The notes: generated by a model not told the origin, from the letters alone. Numbered from the stretch's first letter, positions 26,001-34,481 are shown. The stretch: DNA of 34,764 nt from Phycisphaera mikurensis NBRC 102666 (GCA_945870475.1 CAMBSR010000001.1:1-34764), one strand, 5' to 3'. Numbers and translations: made by a program.

Positions 26001-26207
26001 GAGATGGAGCGCAGCGGTCACGTTCGGCGGCGGGATGAAGATCGAGTACGGCGCACCCGCGTCGGTGGGCTCGGCGTGGAAGCAGTTGGCCGCGCGCCAA
26101 CGCTCCCATGCGAAGGCCTCGGCATCGCCCGGGGTGTAGGCTTTGGCGAGCTGGAGCGAGGCACCGCCGGTCGGTGCACTCGTATCGATGGGCTGGGCGC
26201 TGGACAT
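23055..26207 (-). CDS. valS: valyl-tRNA synthetase
   Basis: 1050 residues; ValS is usually 880-950. Class I signatures: HLGH (68-71, in 'PPPNVTAALHLGHALNNTL') and KMSKS (629-633, 'GQKMSKSLGNGVDPRDI'). The editing domain has 'TTRPETMLGDTAVAVNP', and the ValS-specific 'WMPGTDHAGIATQ' is present. The anticodon-binding domain contains 'FANKVWNATRF', and a C-terminal coiled coil begins near 985. A segment after 'VPKTTLDAAGYTVAEAIQHS' rich in charged/Ala residues looks like a lineage-specific insertion. It charges tRNA-Val and edits Thr. The ATG (26207-26205) overlaps the ATG of the divergent TPR lipoprotein gene. TAGAAT lies 9 nt before the start and no ribosome binding site is seen. Confidence 0.97.
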   Translation of the reverse strand: MSSAQPIDTSAPTGGASLQLAKAYTPGDAEAFAWERWRAANCFHAEPTDAGAPYSIFIPPPNVTAALHLGHALNNTLQDVLTRHYRMKGMNAMWMPGTDHAGIATQTVVERRLLQQGKRRADFTRPQFIAKVQEWKDEYEATILSQLKAMGASCDYDRIRFTMDPVCAAAVRTAFFKLFDDGLVYRGKRLVNWDPATRTALADDEVEMEEVDGHFWYLRYPFEDGSGHITVATTRPETMLGDTAVAVNPKDPRAAALRGKKLRLPIVGRVIPIVEDDYVVMPVEFGGDPADQKAQFATGFLKVTPAHDPNDWEIGLRHGVAAINIMAPDASISDKHGWEDVSAEARAFVGLSREDARTRIIEWFKANGLLEAAKPYRHSVGHSYRSHVPVEPYLSEQWYVRVTDDRLKGAALRAMNPAQRDGAAPKGPAQPGDGELTFFPARYAKTFQQWHENIRDWCISRQLWWGHRIPVWSAEIPATEVTDRAAVDAAKGDLVRCDGPWRAKGCAEAVRRRTDGVYERYVCVPEQGDAAVVPALGAAGYRQDEDVLDTWFSSALWPLSTLGWPDPARFDMAGLLEKWNPSAVLSTAREIITLWVSRMVMFNRHFMGGRIPFRHVFIHAMVQDGFGQKMSKSLGNGVDPRDIIHTHGADAMRFTLVQMTTDTQDVRMPVDMVDPWSGEMFVPKTTLDAAGYTVAEAIQHSPKDPAKKITSAYGAATGKAVPTEDAPLARNTSARFDVGRNFANKVWNATRFALGSLTQVPGDATVDPRTRPLVDRWIVARLAHALASYEKAIANYRFNDAADATYDFVWREVCDWYLESIKPTVKNDPAQQQVLRTVLDASLRLLHPQMPFITEQLWPAVAATGKGGLTGVHVPASELCARSAWPTVDASGVDAAALATFARVQQLVDDIRTLRGSRQVAPKRRITLLAPAGVRALVAEASGVVEALAGLGEVADLPADRPAGSVPLAFEGQELLLVNLVDAVDVGTERARLEKLVADKGRLIAGYESKLGNAGYLAKAKPELVEETRAMLEQAKADVDAARRALDALR

Positions 26208-27264
26208 GGAGCGACGATTCTACGAAAGAGGAAGCCTCCGCCGCGGCGCGTCATGCGTGCTGTGCGCGGTGCTTGCCGCCCTGCCCGCCGGGTGCGGCCC
26301 GTCCGAGGAGCCCCCGGCGAAGGCCGTGGCACCCGACTCCAAGCAGATCGACGCCGCCATGCGCGCCATCGAGGCCTACATGGCCGCGGACAAGCCGAGC
26401 GAGGCGGTGTTCGTGGCGGAGAAGCTGGCCGCGGACGCCTCCGGGCTGATGCGCGCGCACGAGATCCATGGGCGTGCGCTCGTTGCCCTTGCCATGCAGC
26501 CGGACCTGCCGACCGAGGACCGTGCGGCGGTCTTTGCGCGCGCCGCGGATGCCTACATGCGCGCGGCGGCGCTCGCGCCCACGAACGGCCCGCTGCAGCA
26601 CGCCACCGGCGTGGTCTGTGACACGGCCGGCCGTCACGCCGATGCGGTGCGCGCCTACGAGGCGGCCCACGCGGACGAACCCGGCAATGCGCAGTTTGCG
26701 CTCTACCTCGGCATGGCGCGGGCCCGCGATGGCCGCATGGACGACGCGCGCGCGCTCATCGAGGATGCCGAGCGAGCGATGCCCGAATCTTCCGACCCGA
26801 AGGCCGCGCTTGCGGACTTGGCGATGCGGAGCGGCGACACCGTGCGCGCCCGCGCGAAGATCGCCGAGGCACGCGCCCTTTCGCCCACGTCGAACGAACT
26901 GCGCGTGGCCGATGCGCGCATGCGGCGCATGTCCGGCGCGCCGGGCGAATCGCTTGAACTGCTGTTGGCCCTCGATGCGCCGCTCCGGCGCGAGTCGGCG
27001 TGCGCGGAAGAGATCGCCGCCGCCTACACCGCGCTCGGGAAGCTGCGCGAGGCCGCGGCCACCTTGGACGAATCCGCGTCCGCACGGCCCAACGACTGGA
27101 AGCGCGCGCTGCGTGCCGCCGCCGCGTGGACGCGCGCCGGTGATCCGGTGAAGGCGACGATTGCGGCAGAAGCAGCGGGCCTCGCGGGCGCCCCGCCAAG
27201 CGAAATGCGCGAGGCACTCAGCGGAGCCAGCGGCCCCCGTCCAGGCGGAACACCGACCCCGTGA
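26206..27264 (+). CDS. TPR-like repeat lipoprotein of unknown function
   Basis: 352 residues from ATG at 26206-26208. A lipoprotein signal peptide ends in the lipobox LPAGC (C30: 'VLCAVLAALPAGCGPSEEPP'). The remainder is helical, with Ala-rich tetratricopeptide-like repeats ('ADAYMRAAALAPTNGPLQ', 'AVRAYEAAHADEPGNAQF', 'ARAKIAEARALSPTSNEL'). It probably acts as a protein-binding scaffold on a membrane facing the periplasm; a cytoplasmic role is unlikely given the signal. The start codon overlaps that of divergent valS, and its 3' end overlaps the convergent SDR gene by 47 nt. No clear ribosome binding site. A start further downstream would damage the signal peptide. Confidence 0.75.
   Translation: MERRFYERGSLRRGASCVLCAVLAALPAGCGPSEEPPAKAVAPDSKQIDAAMRAIEAYMAADKPSEAVFVAEKLAADASGLMRAHEIHGRALVALAMQPDLPTEDRAAVFARAADAYMRAAALAPTNGPLQHATGVVCDTAGRHADAVRAYEAAHADEPGNAQFALYLGMARARDGRMDDARALIEDAERAMPESSDPKAALADLAMRSGDTVRARAKIAEARALSPTSNELRVADARMRRMSGAPGESLELLLALDAPLRRESACAEEIAAAYTALGKLREAAATLDESASARPNDWKRALRAAAAWTRAGDPVKATIAAEAAGLAGAPPSEMREALSGASGPRPGGTPTP
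26217..26222 (-). promoter_or_regulatory. -10 element directly upstream of valS (leaderless-type)
   Basis: TAGAAT on the minus strand (5 of 6 to consensus) separated from the valS ATG by CGTCGCTCC. It lies inside codons 4-6 of the divergent lipoprotein gene. No -35 match at 16-18 nt. Confidence 0.5.
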
Positions 27265-27967
27265 CGTAGGGCATGTCCTCGGTGATGGACCGCACCATGC
27301 GTGCAGCGTCCTCGGGGGTGCCGGGCCGCGCGAGCGGGATGCGTGATTCATACGCCGTGCGTTCTTCTGCGGGCGCATCGTCGGGCCACGCCACCACGCC
27401 AGGGGCCACCGCGTTTACGCGGACGGCGGGGCCGAGTTCGAGCGCCAACGACTCGACCATGCAGTGGACGGCCGCCTTCGACATCAGGTACGGGGCAAAC
27501 GCGCGCCGCGGGCGGCCCATGGCGTGGATGTCGCCGAATGCCACCACCGAGCCGCCGCCTACTAGCGCGGAACGGGCGAGCGCGGGCGCCATCGACTGCA
27601 CCAGGAGGAGCGGGGCCAACGCGTTGATGCGCATCTCCGATTCCGCGGTGGCCGCGGTGATCCCTCCGAACGGCGTGCGCGAGTAGGCCGCGGCGCTCAG
27701 GACGAGGGCATCAACGGCGGCGCCGGCATGGGCATGCCCGAATCGCTCGACGGCCGCCAGGTCGGAGAGTTCCAGACGCTCCACCGAGATGGATGCCGGG
27801 CGGCCTGCGTCGGTGCTGATCCGACGCGCCTCGGCGGCGGTCTCGCGGGCCTCGGCCTCGCGCGATCGGTAGGTGAGCACCAGGTCCCAGCCCGCCTGCG
27901 CAAACTCGAGCGCGACGGCGCGGCCGACGCGCCGGGCAGCTCCGATGACGATGGCAAGCCGGGCCAT
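27218..27967 (-). CDS. short-chain dehydrogenase, pteridine reductase-like (FolM/PTR1-like)
   Basis: 249 residues from ATG at 27967; an in-frame TTG at 27988 is the alternative. The nucleotide loop 'IGAARRVGRAVAL' with Arg in place of the usual Gly, and the basic 'TYRSREAEA' after the second strand, indicate NADPH. The active site has YLMSK (Y160, K164), and the usual catalytic Ser is Asp in 'VVAFGDIHAMGRP', matching the 'TDIHA' segment of pteridine reductases. It therefore probably reduces a dihydropterin (dihydromonapterin or dihydrobiopterin) in folate or pterin metabolism. 'TGSVFRLDGGRWL' closes the SDR fold. It is divergent from the AsmA-like gene and overlaps the TPR lipoprotein gene tail to tail. 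Confidence 0.8.
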   Translation of the reverse strand: MARLAIVIGAARRVGRAVALEFAQAGWDLVLTYRSREAEARETAAEARRISTDAGRPASISVERLELSDLAAVERFGHAHAGAAVDALVLSAAAYSRTPFGGITAATAESEMRINALAPLLLVQSMAPALARSALVGGGSVVAFGDIHAMGRPRRAFAPYLMSKAAVHCMVESLALELGPAVRVNAVAPGVVAWPDDAPAEERTAYESRIPLARPGTPEDAARMVRSITEDMPYVTGSVFRLDGGRWLR

Positions 27968-27974
27968 GGGCCGG

Positions 27975-27980
27975 AGTGTA
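27975..27980 (-). promoter_or_regulatory. -10 element directly upstream of the SDR gene (leaderless-type)
   Basis: TACACT on the minus strand, 7 nt (CCGGCCC) before ATG at 27967. It is the same hexamer as upstream of ispG. No purine-rich ribosome binding site intervenes. Confidence 0.45.
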
Positions 27981-28007
27981 CGACCCAAGTGACGACCATC
28001 CCGCGCG

Positions 28008-28013
28008 TACCAT
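28008..28013 (+). promoter_or_regulatory. -10 element directly upstream of the AsmA-like gene (leaderless-type)
   Basis: TACCAT, then nine bases (CCGTGGCCC), then GTG at 28023. It is back to back with the SDR -10 in a 55-nt divergent gap. Confidence 0.4.
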
Positions 28014-28022
28014 CCGTGGCCC

Positions 28023-31000
28023 GTGAGCGAAGGACCGGATCAACCCGAAACGCCGCAGCCCGAAGGCGAACCGCGGGTGCCCAACATGCACCTCGAGCGG
28101 CTCGAGGCCATGGCGCGGCGCGCTCCCCACGAATTCGCGCAGCGCGCCGACGCGGCGATCGCGCGCCACGTGCCGGCCCTCGCGCCCTCGCGGCTTCGCA
28201 AGCGGATCCGTCGGCGCACGGTGGCGGTCTTGGTCATGCTGGGGCTGATGGCGGTGATGGCCTCGGCGTGGGCAGTGCTCCGCGAGACCACCATCCTGCG
28301 CGAGGCGATGGAGTCGCAGCTCTCCGAGCGCTTCGGCGGCGTGGTGCGGATCAAGAAGGTGAAGTGGGACGGCTGGAACCGCATCACCGCCACCGACATG
28401 GACCTGCGCGCCCGCGGCTGGGAAGGCGACGCAGCCACCGTGGCCTCCATGGACCGCGCGGAGGTGGTGTTCTCGCCGCTGATGATCATGCTGGGGCGCA
28501 TCGAGCTCGTCGACATGGAGGTGGAGGGGCTTGCGCTCCACCTGGTGGAGCGCGCCGACAGGCCGGGCGACTTCAACTTCCTGGCGCTCAAGCCGAAGTC
28601 AGGCGGAGGCACGTCCGTGCGCCAGCCGCAGAAGGCGCTGCTGCGCGACCTGCGTCTTGAGTTCGGGACGTCCAGCGGCGGCACCGTGACGACGATCGCG
28701 TCGCAGCAGTTTGCCGCCGACTTCGACCACCTGCCGGACGATCCGTCCACGTACTCGTTCCGCCTCGAGCAGCGAGAGCAGGACGGCAAGCCGATCACCG
28801 AGAACGCCATCCGCCTCTTCGGCACATGGAACGAGCGCGATTTCACCTATGCGGCCACGCTCGACGGGCTGGAGATCGACGAACGGCTCCTGCGCACGCT
28901 CCCGGCCAAGGCGCGGCGGTGGGCGCTCCGCTCGGGCCTGGCCGGACGCATCGAGCGCGCGCGGATCGAGGGCAGCCCGTCGCAGCCGCTGCGCTCCGCG
29001 GACATCGCCGTGCGTGACGTGACCCTGCGGGAGCGCGATGCGGTGCGCGAACTCGCGTGGGCGCGCATGGAGGACGGGAAGACCACGCCCATCAGCGGCG
29101 AGCTGGGTGTCTTCATGGGCGAGGCAAACGTCACGCTGCGCGGCAACGACGTCCGCGTGGATGCCAAGCGCGCCACGCTGATGCCCGGACCGGTCGGCTC
29201 GGGCACGGTGGCGGTGCCGTTGGAACTCTCGGGCCACTGCGACCTTGGTTCGATCGGCGGCATCGAGGGCGCGCTCGATGCAGACGACGCGTGGCTCGAG
29301 CGCTCGCTGGCGATCGCGTCGTTCGAACTGGACCTGCGCATCCCGCAGGTGGACGCGCGTCCGGCGGAGGACGGCACGCCGCGGCGAGTGGAGCTCCCCG
29401 TGCAGGTCACCGATGCGCTGACGGTGCTCGGCGCGCGCGACTGGGCCGCGAACATCACGCTGCGGATCGCGCGGCCCGCAGGGAAGGCGCAAGCGGATGG
29501 CGAAGCGACGTCCGCCCCGATCGTCGTGACCGGCAGCCTCGAGCTCCTTGCCGGCACGATCGAGAGCCCCGAGTTCCCCTACCCCGTCACCGGGGTCAGC
29601 GGCACGGTGGAGCTGACGCAGGACAGGATCGCCCTGCGCGGCCTCAAGGGCAACGGCAACAGCGGATGCATCTTCCGCATCGACGGCGAATCGGAGATCG
29701 AAGGCAAGGACCCCGCGTACTCGCTGCGCCTTGTCGGGACCGACGTGCTGCTTGACCGAAGCCTCGTGTCCGCGTTCGGGGCCGGTCCGTCCCGCATCTT
29801 CGGTGCGCTCCTCGATGAGCAAGGCTGGCGATCCCTCCGGCAGGCCGGCATCCTGGAGGAAGAGACCCGGCCCGGAGGGGTCGTCGATGTCGACTTCTCC
29901 GTGAAGCATGCGCGTGATGGCGGCGACCACGTCGCGGTGGGAGGCACGATCGGGCTGCGCGGCGTGCAGGTGGTGCTCAACGCGTTCCCGTATCCGTTGC
30001 TCGCGGTGGGCACGCTGGAGGTACGGGACGACCGCGTCAACCTGCTGGGCAATGGCATCGCGGTGCAGACGATCCACGGCAGCAAGGGGTGGATCCGCGG
30101 GCACCTGGAACTGCCACGGATCGGCGATCGCGTGCTGGTGCGCAGTTACCTGGATTTCCAGGTGAATGACGAGATCGTCTCGCGCGCGCTGCTTGCCGCC
30201 ATCCCGGTGAGCTTCGAGGATCGCTCGAAGCGTCCCGCCGGCTGGCCGGGCGCGGTGTTCAGCCCCATCAGCAACGTCCTCACCGAGCTCGGCCTCGGCG
30301 GAAGGCTCTCGGCCACCGGCACCGTGATCACCCGGCCCGACGAGAGCGATGCGGTGACGGTGCGCGTCCAGATCGAGGACGGCGTGATCCGCCCCACCGA
30401 GGACCTGGCAACCGCGCTGCGAAAGAATGGCCTGAGCTGGCCCGGTCGCATGACACTCGATGACGTGCGCAGCCTGATCGTCGCCGATGCCGGCCGCGTG
30501 GACGTGCGCGATGCCTCCGCGACCCACGGCACCGGCATCGTCACCGCCAACGGCGGCTTCGATCTCGAGGGCGACAACGGCACGCTCGAGGTGATCCTGC
30601 GGAACTTCCCGTTCGACCGCGAGCTGGTCCGCGTGGCGGACGGCGACTCGGTGGATCGCGCGCTGGCCGCGTGGGACGCCATTGCGCCGAGCGGTACCTT
30701 CGACGGCGAGGTCACGTGGAACCGCGACGAGGGCGGTCGAGACACGTACGCACACGTTCACCCGACCGCAATGACGTTGGCGGGCGCGGTGAAGCTCGAT
30801 CCCATCTGCGGCGACCTGTACTACCGCAACGGGGAACTGCGACTGGACTCGGTGGACCTGCGCGGGCCGGACACGGACGAGACCCCGCTGCGCATCGAGG
30901 CAGGCGGCGTCATCATCGGCGCGCATCCCGATTTCCGCGCGCAGGTGAGCGCCCTGTCCCTCGGCAACCCGCTGATGCGCTGCGGGCTGGAAGCGTCCGG

Positions 31001-32372
31001 GGCCACGGCCGCGCTGGAGATCCTCCGCGACTGGCGCCTGCAAGGCGCGATCGACGCGCAGGTGGAGCTTCCCGGCACGCGGACCGGCGGTTCGTGGGAG
31101 GTGGTCGTTGAACCATCGTGGATCCGCGGCGAGCGCGAGGAGCGGCCGTTCGAGGTCCGCCGTCGCGCGGGTGCCCTGCTGGCGGGCCCGCAGGGGCTGA
31201 AGGTGGATGCCCTGGACCTCACGTTCGACCAGGGGCACCTGTCGATCGACGGCGAGCTGGGGCCCACGGAATCGAGCGTCCTGGTCGGGCAGCTCACCAT
31301 CCGCGCGTCCGCGACGAATGACTCCGAATCGCTGCAGGCGCTCATGCCGGGCAACGCGCGTCGCTCGCTGGAGGCCATCGAGTTCAGCGCCGGCTCCGCG
31401 GTGTGGACGGACTCGATGCGGCTCCTCATCGACGTGCCGCGCGACGGAAGCAACCGGGTGTCCGTGATCGGCGACCTGGGCATCGCGAACGCGCGGTTCA
31501 AGGGCGGCGTCACCTTCGACCAGATCGACGGGCTGCTGCGCTTCGACATCACCACGGTGGGCGGCGAGCCGGCCGGGAGCATCGGCCTGCAGTTCGACCA
31601 GGTGAACGCGCTCGGACGGCGCGCCACCGACATCGGCGGCGACCTGCTCTTCGAGTCGGACACCGGGCGCGTGCGGCTCGAGGACCTCTCGGCGGGCATG
31701 TACGGCGGGCGCATCGCGGCGCGCGGGATGTTCGACCGCACCGATGGCTGGGACGTGCACCTGGCGTGCGCGAACATCGGCTTCGGGCGATTCGTCGCCG
31801 CGGGCCAGGCGCCGAGCGCTGACGCCAAGCAGCCGGTGGCCGGCAACGACGGGCGATTGCGCGGACGCATCGACGTGGCGGGGCATGCCGGCGATCCGCT
31901 CTCGCGGCGCGGCTCCGGCAAGATGGCGGTGACCGATGCCCGGATGATGGAGTTCCCGCTCGGCATGAGCTTCCTGCAGCTGACGCAGCTGATGCTGCCG
32001 CTCAATGCGTCCATGGAAGACGCCTTCGTCGACTTCGAGCTGGGGAACAACCGCATCACGCTCCGGCAGGTCGACCTCTCCTCCGGCACGCTGAAGCTCG
32101 AGGGAACGGGCGAGATCAACACCGACACCCAGGCGCTGGCGCTGCGATTCAGGAACCGCGGCAAGCTGCCGATCCTGAGCGACCTCTACGGGGTGGTGAC
32201 CGACCAGTTCTTCGCCATCGACGTCGGAGGTACGCTGAGCGACCCGCAGCCGCGGCTGACGCCGATTCCAGTGTTTGCGCCGGCGCCGGTGGCACCCGCG
32301 ATCGGGACGACGACGCCCCCGGCAACCCCGGAAGGCACGGACACAGGCAAGGACCGCACGGAAACACGATGA
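28023..32372 (+). CDS. large AsmA/TamB-like envelope protein
   Basis: 1449 residues, GTG start. An N-terminal cytoplasmic stretch (1-60) ends in KRIRRR, then comes a single membrane helix (about 66-86). The rest is a long, beta-rich, repetitive periplasmic region of the kind that forms the lipid-carrying beta-groove of AsmA, YhdP and TamB. The C-terminal part (about 1220-1430) matches the AsmA-like C-terminal pattern: 'GGRIAARGMFDRTDGWDVHL', 'LRGRIDVAGHAGDP', 'LKLEGTGEINTDTQALALRF', 'LSDLYGVVTDQFFAIDVGG'. Family members move phospholipids between inner and outer membranes. It shares an operon with a LOG protein, a lipoprotein and phosphatidylserine synthase, which fits a lipid-envelope role. 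The unusually long cytoplasmic N-terminus could bind a partner. Confidence 0.8.
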   Translation: MSEGPDQPETPQPEGEPRVPNMHLERLEAMARRAPHEFAQRADAAIARHVPALAPSRLRKRIRRRTVAVLVMLGLMAVMASAWAVLRETTILREAMESQLSERFGGVVRIKKVKWDGWNRITATDMDLRARGWEGDAATVASMDRAEVVFSPLMIMLGRIELVDMEVEGLALHLVERADRPGDFNFLALKPKSGGGTSVRQPQKALLRDLRLEFGTSSGGTVTTIASQQFAADFDHLPDDPSTYSFRLEQREQDGKPITENAIRLFGTWNERDFTYAATLDGLEIDERLLRTLPAKARRWALRSGLAGRIERARIEGSPSQPLRSADIAVRDVTLRERDAVRELAWARMEDGKTTPISGELGVFMGEANVTLRGNDVRVDAKRATLMPGPVGSGTVAVPLELSGHCDLGSIGGIEGALDADDAWLERSLAIASFELDLRIPQVDARPAEDGTPRRVELPVQVTDALTVLGARDWAANITLRIARPAGKAQADGEATSAPIVVTGSLELLAGTIESPEFPYPVTGVSGTVELTQDRIALRGLKGNGNSGCIFRIDGESEIEGKDPAYSLRLVGTDVLLDRSLVSAFGAGPSRIFGALLDEQGWRSLRQAGILEEETRPGGVVDVDFSVKHARDGGDHVAVGGTIGLRGVQVVLNAFPYPLLAVGTLEVRDDRVNLLGNGIAVQTIHGSKGWIRGHLELPRIGDRVLVRSYLDFQVNDEIVSRALLAAIPVSFEDRSKRPAGWPGAVFSPISNVLTELGLGGRLSATGTVITRPDESDAVTVRVQIEDGVIRPTEDLATALRKNGLSWPGRMTLDDVRSLIVADAGRVDVRDASATHGTGIVTANGGFDLEGDNGTLEVILRNFPFDRELVRVADGDSVDRALAAWDAIAPSGTFDGEVTWNRDEGGRDTYAHVHPTAMTLAGAVKLDPICGDLYYRNGELRLDSVDLRGPDTDETPLRIEAGGVIIGAHPDFRAQVSALSLGNPLMRCGLEASGATAALEILRDWRLQGAIDAQVELPGTRTGGSWEVVVEPSWIRGEREERPFEVRRRAGALLAGPQGLKVDALDLTFDQGHLSIDGELGPTESSVLVGQLTIRASATNDSESLQALMPGNARRSLEAIEFSAGSAVWTDSMRLLIDVPRDGSNRVSVIGDLGIANARFKGGVTFDQIDGLLRFDITTVGGEPAGSIGLQFDQVNALGRRATDIGGDLLFESDTGRVRLEDLSAGMYGGRIAARGMFDRTDGWDVHLACANIGFGRFVAAGQAPSADAKQPVAGNDGRLRGRIDVAGHAGDPLSRRGSGKMAVTDARMMEFPLGMSFLQLTQLMLPLNASMEDAFVDFELGNNRITLRQVDLSSGTLKLEGTGEINTDTQALALRFRNRGKLPILSDLYGVVTDQFFAIDVGGTLSDPQPRLTPIPVFAPAPVAPAIGTTTPPATPEGTDTGKDRTETR

Positions 32373-33508
32373 CGAACCACCCGAAGCACGGCGAAGACGC
32401 ACACGGCGATGACGACGAACCGGGAACGAAGCCCTTCGGGCCGGAGGTGGCTGCGCTGATCGACCGCCTGGTGGGCGCGGCAGGCGAGGAGATCCGCCAG
32501 GCCGGTGGCACCCACCGCCACGCGTCGGGACGCCGCAACAGCCTGGTGGAGGACATGGTGCGCACGTCGCTGCGCCTGCTTGGCGACGGTACCGACCTCG
32601 GCCAGGCCAAGATCATGGAACGCGCCATGCGCGAGATGCGCAACGCCTACAAGGTGTTCAACGGCTGGAAGGGCGTGCGGAAGATCTCGATCTTCGGCAG
32701 CGCGCGCACGCCGGAGGACCACCCCGACTACGCGGCAGCGCGCGAGTTCGGCCGCCTGATGGCCGCCGAGAGCTGGATGGCGATCACCGGCGCCGGCATG
32801 GGCATCATGAAGGCCGGCCACGAGGGCCCGACGCGTCAGTCGAGCTTCGGCCTGTCGATCCGCCTGCCCTTCGAGACCAACGCCAACGACATCATCAAGG
32901 GCGATGCCAAGCTCATCGACTTCAAGTACTTCTTCACGCGCAAGCTGATGTTCCTGGCGCACTCGGATGCGGTGGCCTGCTTCCCGGGCGGCTTCGGCAC
33001 CATGGACGAGATCTTCGAGACCCTCACGCTGATCCAGACCGGCAAGAGCCACCCGATGCCGGTGGTGCTGGTGGAGGGCGCGGGTCCCGACGGGCATCCG
33101 AAGGGCTTCTGGAAGCGCTGGGAAACCGGCGTGGTCCACAACCTGGTGGAAGCCGGGTGGATCTCGCCCGAGGACACGTCGCTCTACGAGATCGCCTCGA
33201 GCCCGGCTGACGCCGTGGACCGCGTGCTGCGCTTCTACCGCCGCTACCACAGCTCGCGCTACATCGGCGACACCTACGTGGTGCGCGTGAAGCGCGCGCT
33301 TTCGGCGCGCCAGGTGGAGCAGCTCAACGACGAGTTCTCGCACCTGGTGAAGAGCGGCTCCGTGGACCAGCACCTGCAGCCCCTCGAGGGAGAGGACGAC
33401 CATGTCCACCTGCCACGCGTGGCGTTCCACCACACCAAGCGCGGCTTCGGACACATCCGCCGGTTCATCGACCGCATGAACGAGATGCCGGACGAGGCCA
33501 CGGCGTGA
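32369..33508 (+). CDS. LOG family protein (nucleoside monophosphate phosphoribohydrolase-like)
   Basis: 379 residues, ATG overlapping the AsmA-like stop as ATGA. The Rossmann core (about 105-290) contains 'ISIFGSARTPEDHPDY', 'AITGAGMGIMKAGHEG' and the family signature 'CFPGGFGTMDEIFE' (PGGxGTxxE), with a conserved Arg in 'FFTRKLMF'. LOG proteins cleave the N-glycosidic bond of nucleoside 5'-monophosphates, as in cytokinin activation and nucleotide salvage. The N-terminal 100 residues and the C-terminal 90 (RYHSSRYIGDTYVVR onward) extend the usual roughly 200-residue core, resembling the long LOG form found in many bacteria. Why it sits in a lipid-envelope operon is unclear. Confidence 0.85.
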   Translation: MTNHPKHGEDAHGDDDEPGTKPFGPEVAALIDRLVGAAGEEIRQAGGTHRHASGRRNSLVEDMVRTSLRLLGDGTDLGQAKIMERAMREMRNAYKVFNGWKGVRKISIFGSARTPEDHPDYAAAREFGRLMAAESWMAITGAGMGIMKAGHEGPTRQSSFGLSIRLPFETNANDIIKGDAKLIDFKYFFTRKLMFLAHSDAVACFPGGFGTMDEIFETLTLIQTGKSHPMPVVLVEGAGPDGHPKGFWKRWETGVVHNLVEAGWISPEDTSLYEIASSPADAVDRVLRFYRRYHSSRYIGDTYVVRVKRALSARQVEQLNDEFSHLVKSGSVDQHLQPLEGEDDHVHLPRVAFHHTKRGFGHIRRFIDRMNEMPDEATA

Positions 33509-34461
33509 CCACGGCCCGCGCCGCAGCCGTGGCGCGGCGAGCGGCGGGGGTGCTCGCATGCGCGCTGCTTGCCGGTTGCGCAGGCGGCGGTGCAGGTACC
33601 GGCGCAGGTGCAGCGACGCCGACCGACGAACCCACCGAAGGACGCGTGGTGCGCGCGCGCACCACCGTGGCGGCCGGCCAGACCGGGCTCGAGGTGATCA
33701 CCTGGCAGGTGACCGACGACGGACGCCGCGTGGAGGAGGCCCTGCGCGCCCATGCAGAACCCGCGGTGGCAGCGGCCGACGACCTGGCGCTCCGCCGCAA
33801 CGGGTTCATCCTGTGCGCGGTGCGCGTCGACCGGATGGAATCGCTTCGCACTGCGCTGGGCGGCAGCGCCATGGACATCCGCACCTGGCTCGGCACCGCC
33901 ACCACGTGGCGCGAACTCATCAGCGTGTCCGCCGCGAACGCCATGGTGGAGGTGGACGGCGTGGCGCGCGAGCGCCCCGGCACCAACGCACGCATCATGG
34001 CGCGCACGTGGCCCGTCCCCATGGAGGACGGCACGCGCATCGAGGTGGAGATGGTGCCGCAGCTGGTGACCGGCGAACTGCAGGCGAGCCTGGTGCGGAA
34101 CGCCAACCGCCTGGCCGGGGACGTGGTGCGCAGCTGCGCGTCGCGACTGGAACTGCAGCGCGGCACCGCGTGGGTGCTCACCTGCGACCCTGCGGGCTTC
34201 GTGGAGACCGATGCCGGTGCCGCCGCGGCCGCGGAGGCGGCAGCGGAGTTCGTGGGACCGCCGAACCCGGACGCCGCGCCCACCGCGTCCGGGAAGATCG
34301 GCGCGCGCGTGACCACGCTGGGCACGGCCACCCTGCTGGCTGCACCGGAGCGCCCGGGCACGCCGGCGCGCCGTACCGTGCTGCTCCTGGTGCCGCACCT
34401 CGGCGGCGCTGCGTTTCCAGTGGATCCTGCAGCGGAGCCGATGAAGCCAAGCCGGCAGTAA
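33505..34461 (+). CDS. lipoprotein of unknown function
   Basis: 318 residues, GTG start at 33505 overlapping the LOG stop as GTGA. The signal peptide ends in LLAGC (C25), followed by a Gly/Ala/Thr linker, so it is predicted to be a lipoprotein. The body has mixed alpha/beta character: 'TGLEVITWQVTDDGRRVEEAL', 'FILCAVRVDRMESLRTAL', 'WPVPMEDGTRIEVEMVPQL' and a late Ala-rich helix. No family recognised. Operon position between the LOG protein and pssA suggests envelope-lipid or outer-membrane work, from context only. Ends in TAA. Confidence 0.75.
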   Translation: MTTARAAAVARRAAGVLACALLAGCAGGGAGTGAGAATPTDEPTEGRVVRARTTVAAGQTGLEVITWQVTDDGRRVEEALRAHAEPAVAAADDLALRRNGFILCAVRVDRMESLRTALGGSAMDIRTWLGTATTWRELISVSAANAMVEVDGVARERPGTNARIMARTWPVPMEDGTRIEVEMVPQLVTGELQASLVRNANRLAGDVVRSCASRLELQRGTAWVLTCDPAGFVETDAGAAAAAEAAAEFVGPPNPDAAPTASGKIGARVTTLGTATLLAAPERPGTPARRTVLLLVPHLGGAAFPVDPAAEPMKPSRQ

Positions 34462-34481
34462 GTGCCCGCAGTGAGCCACGA

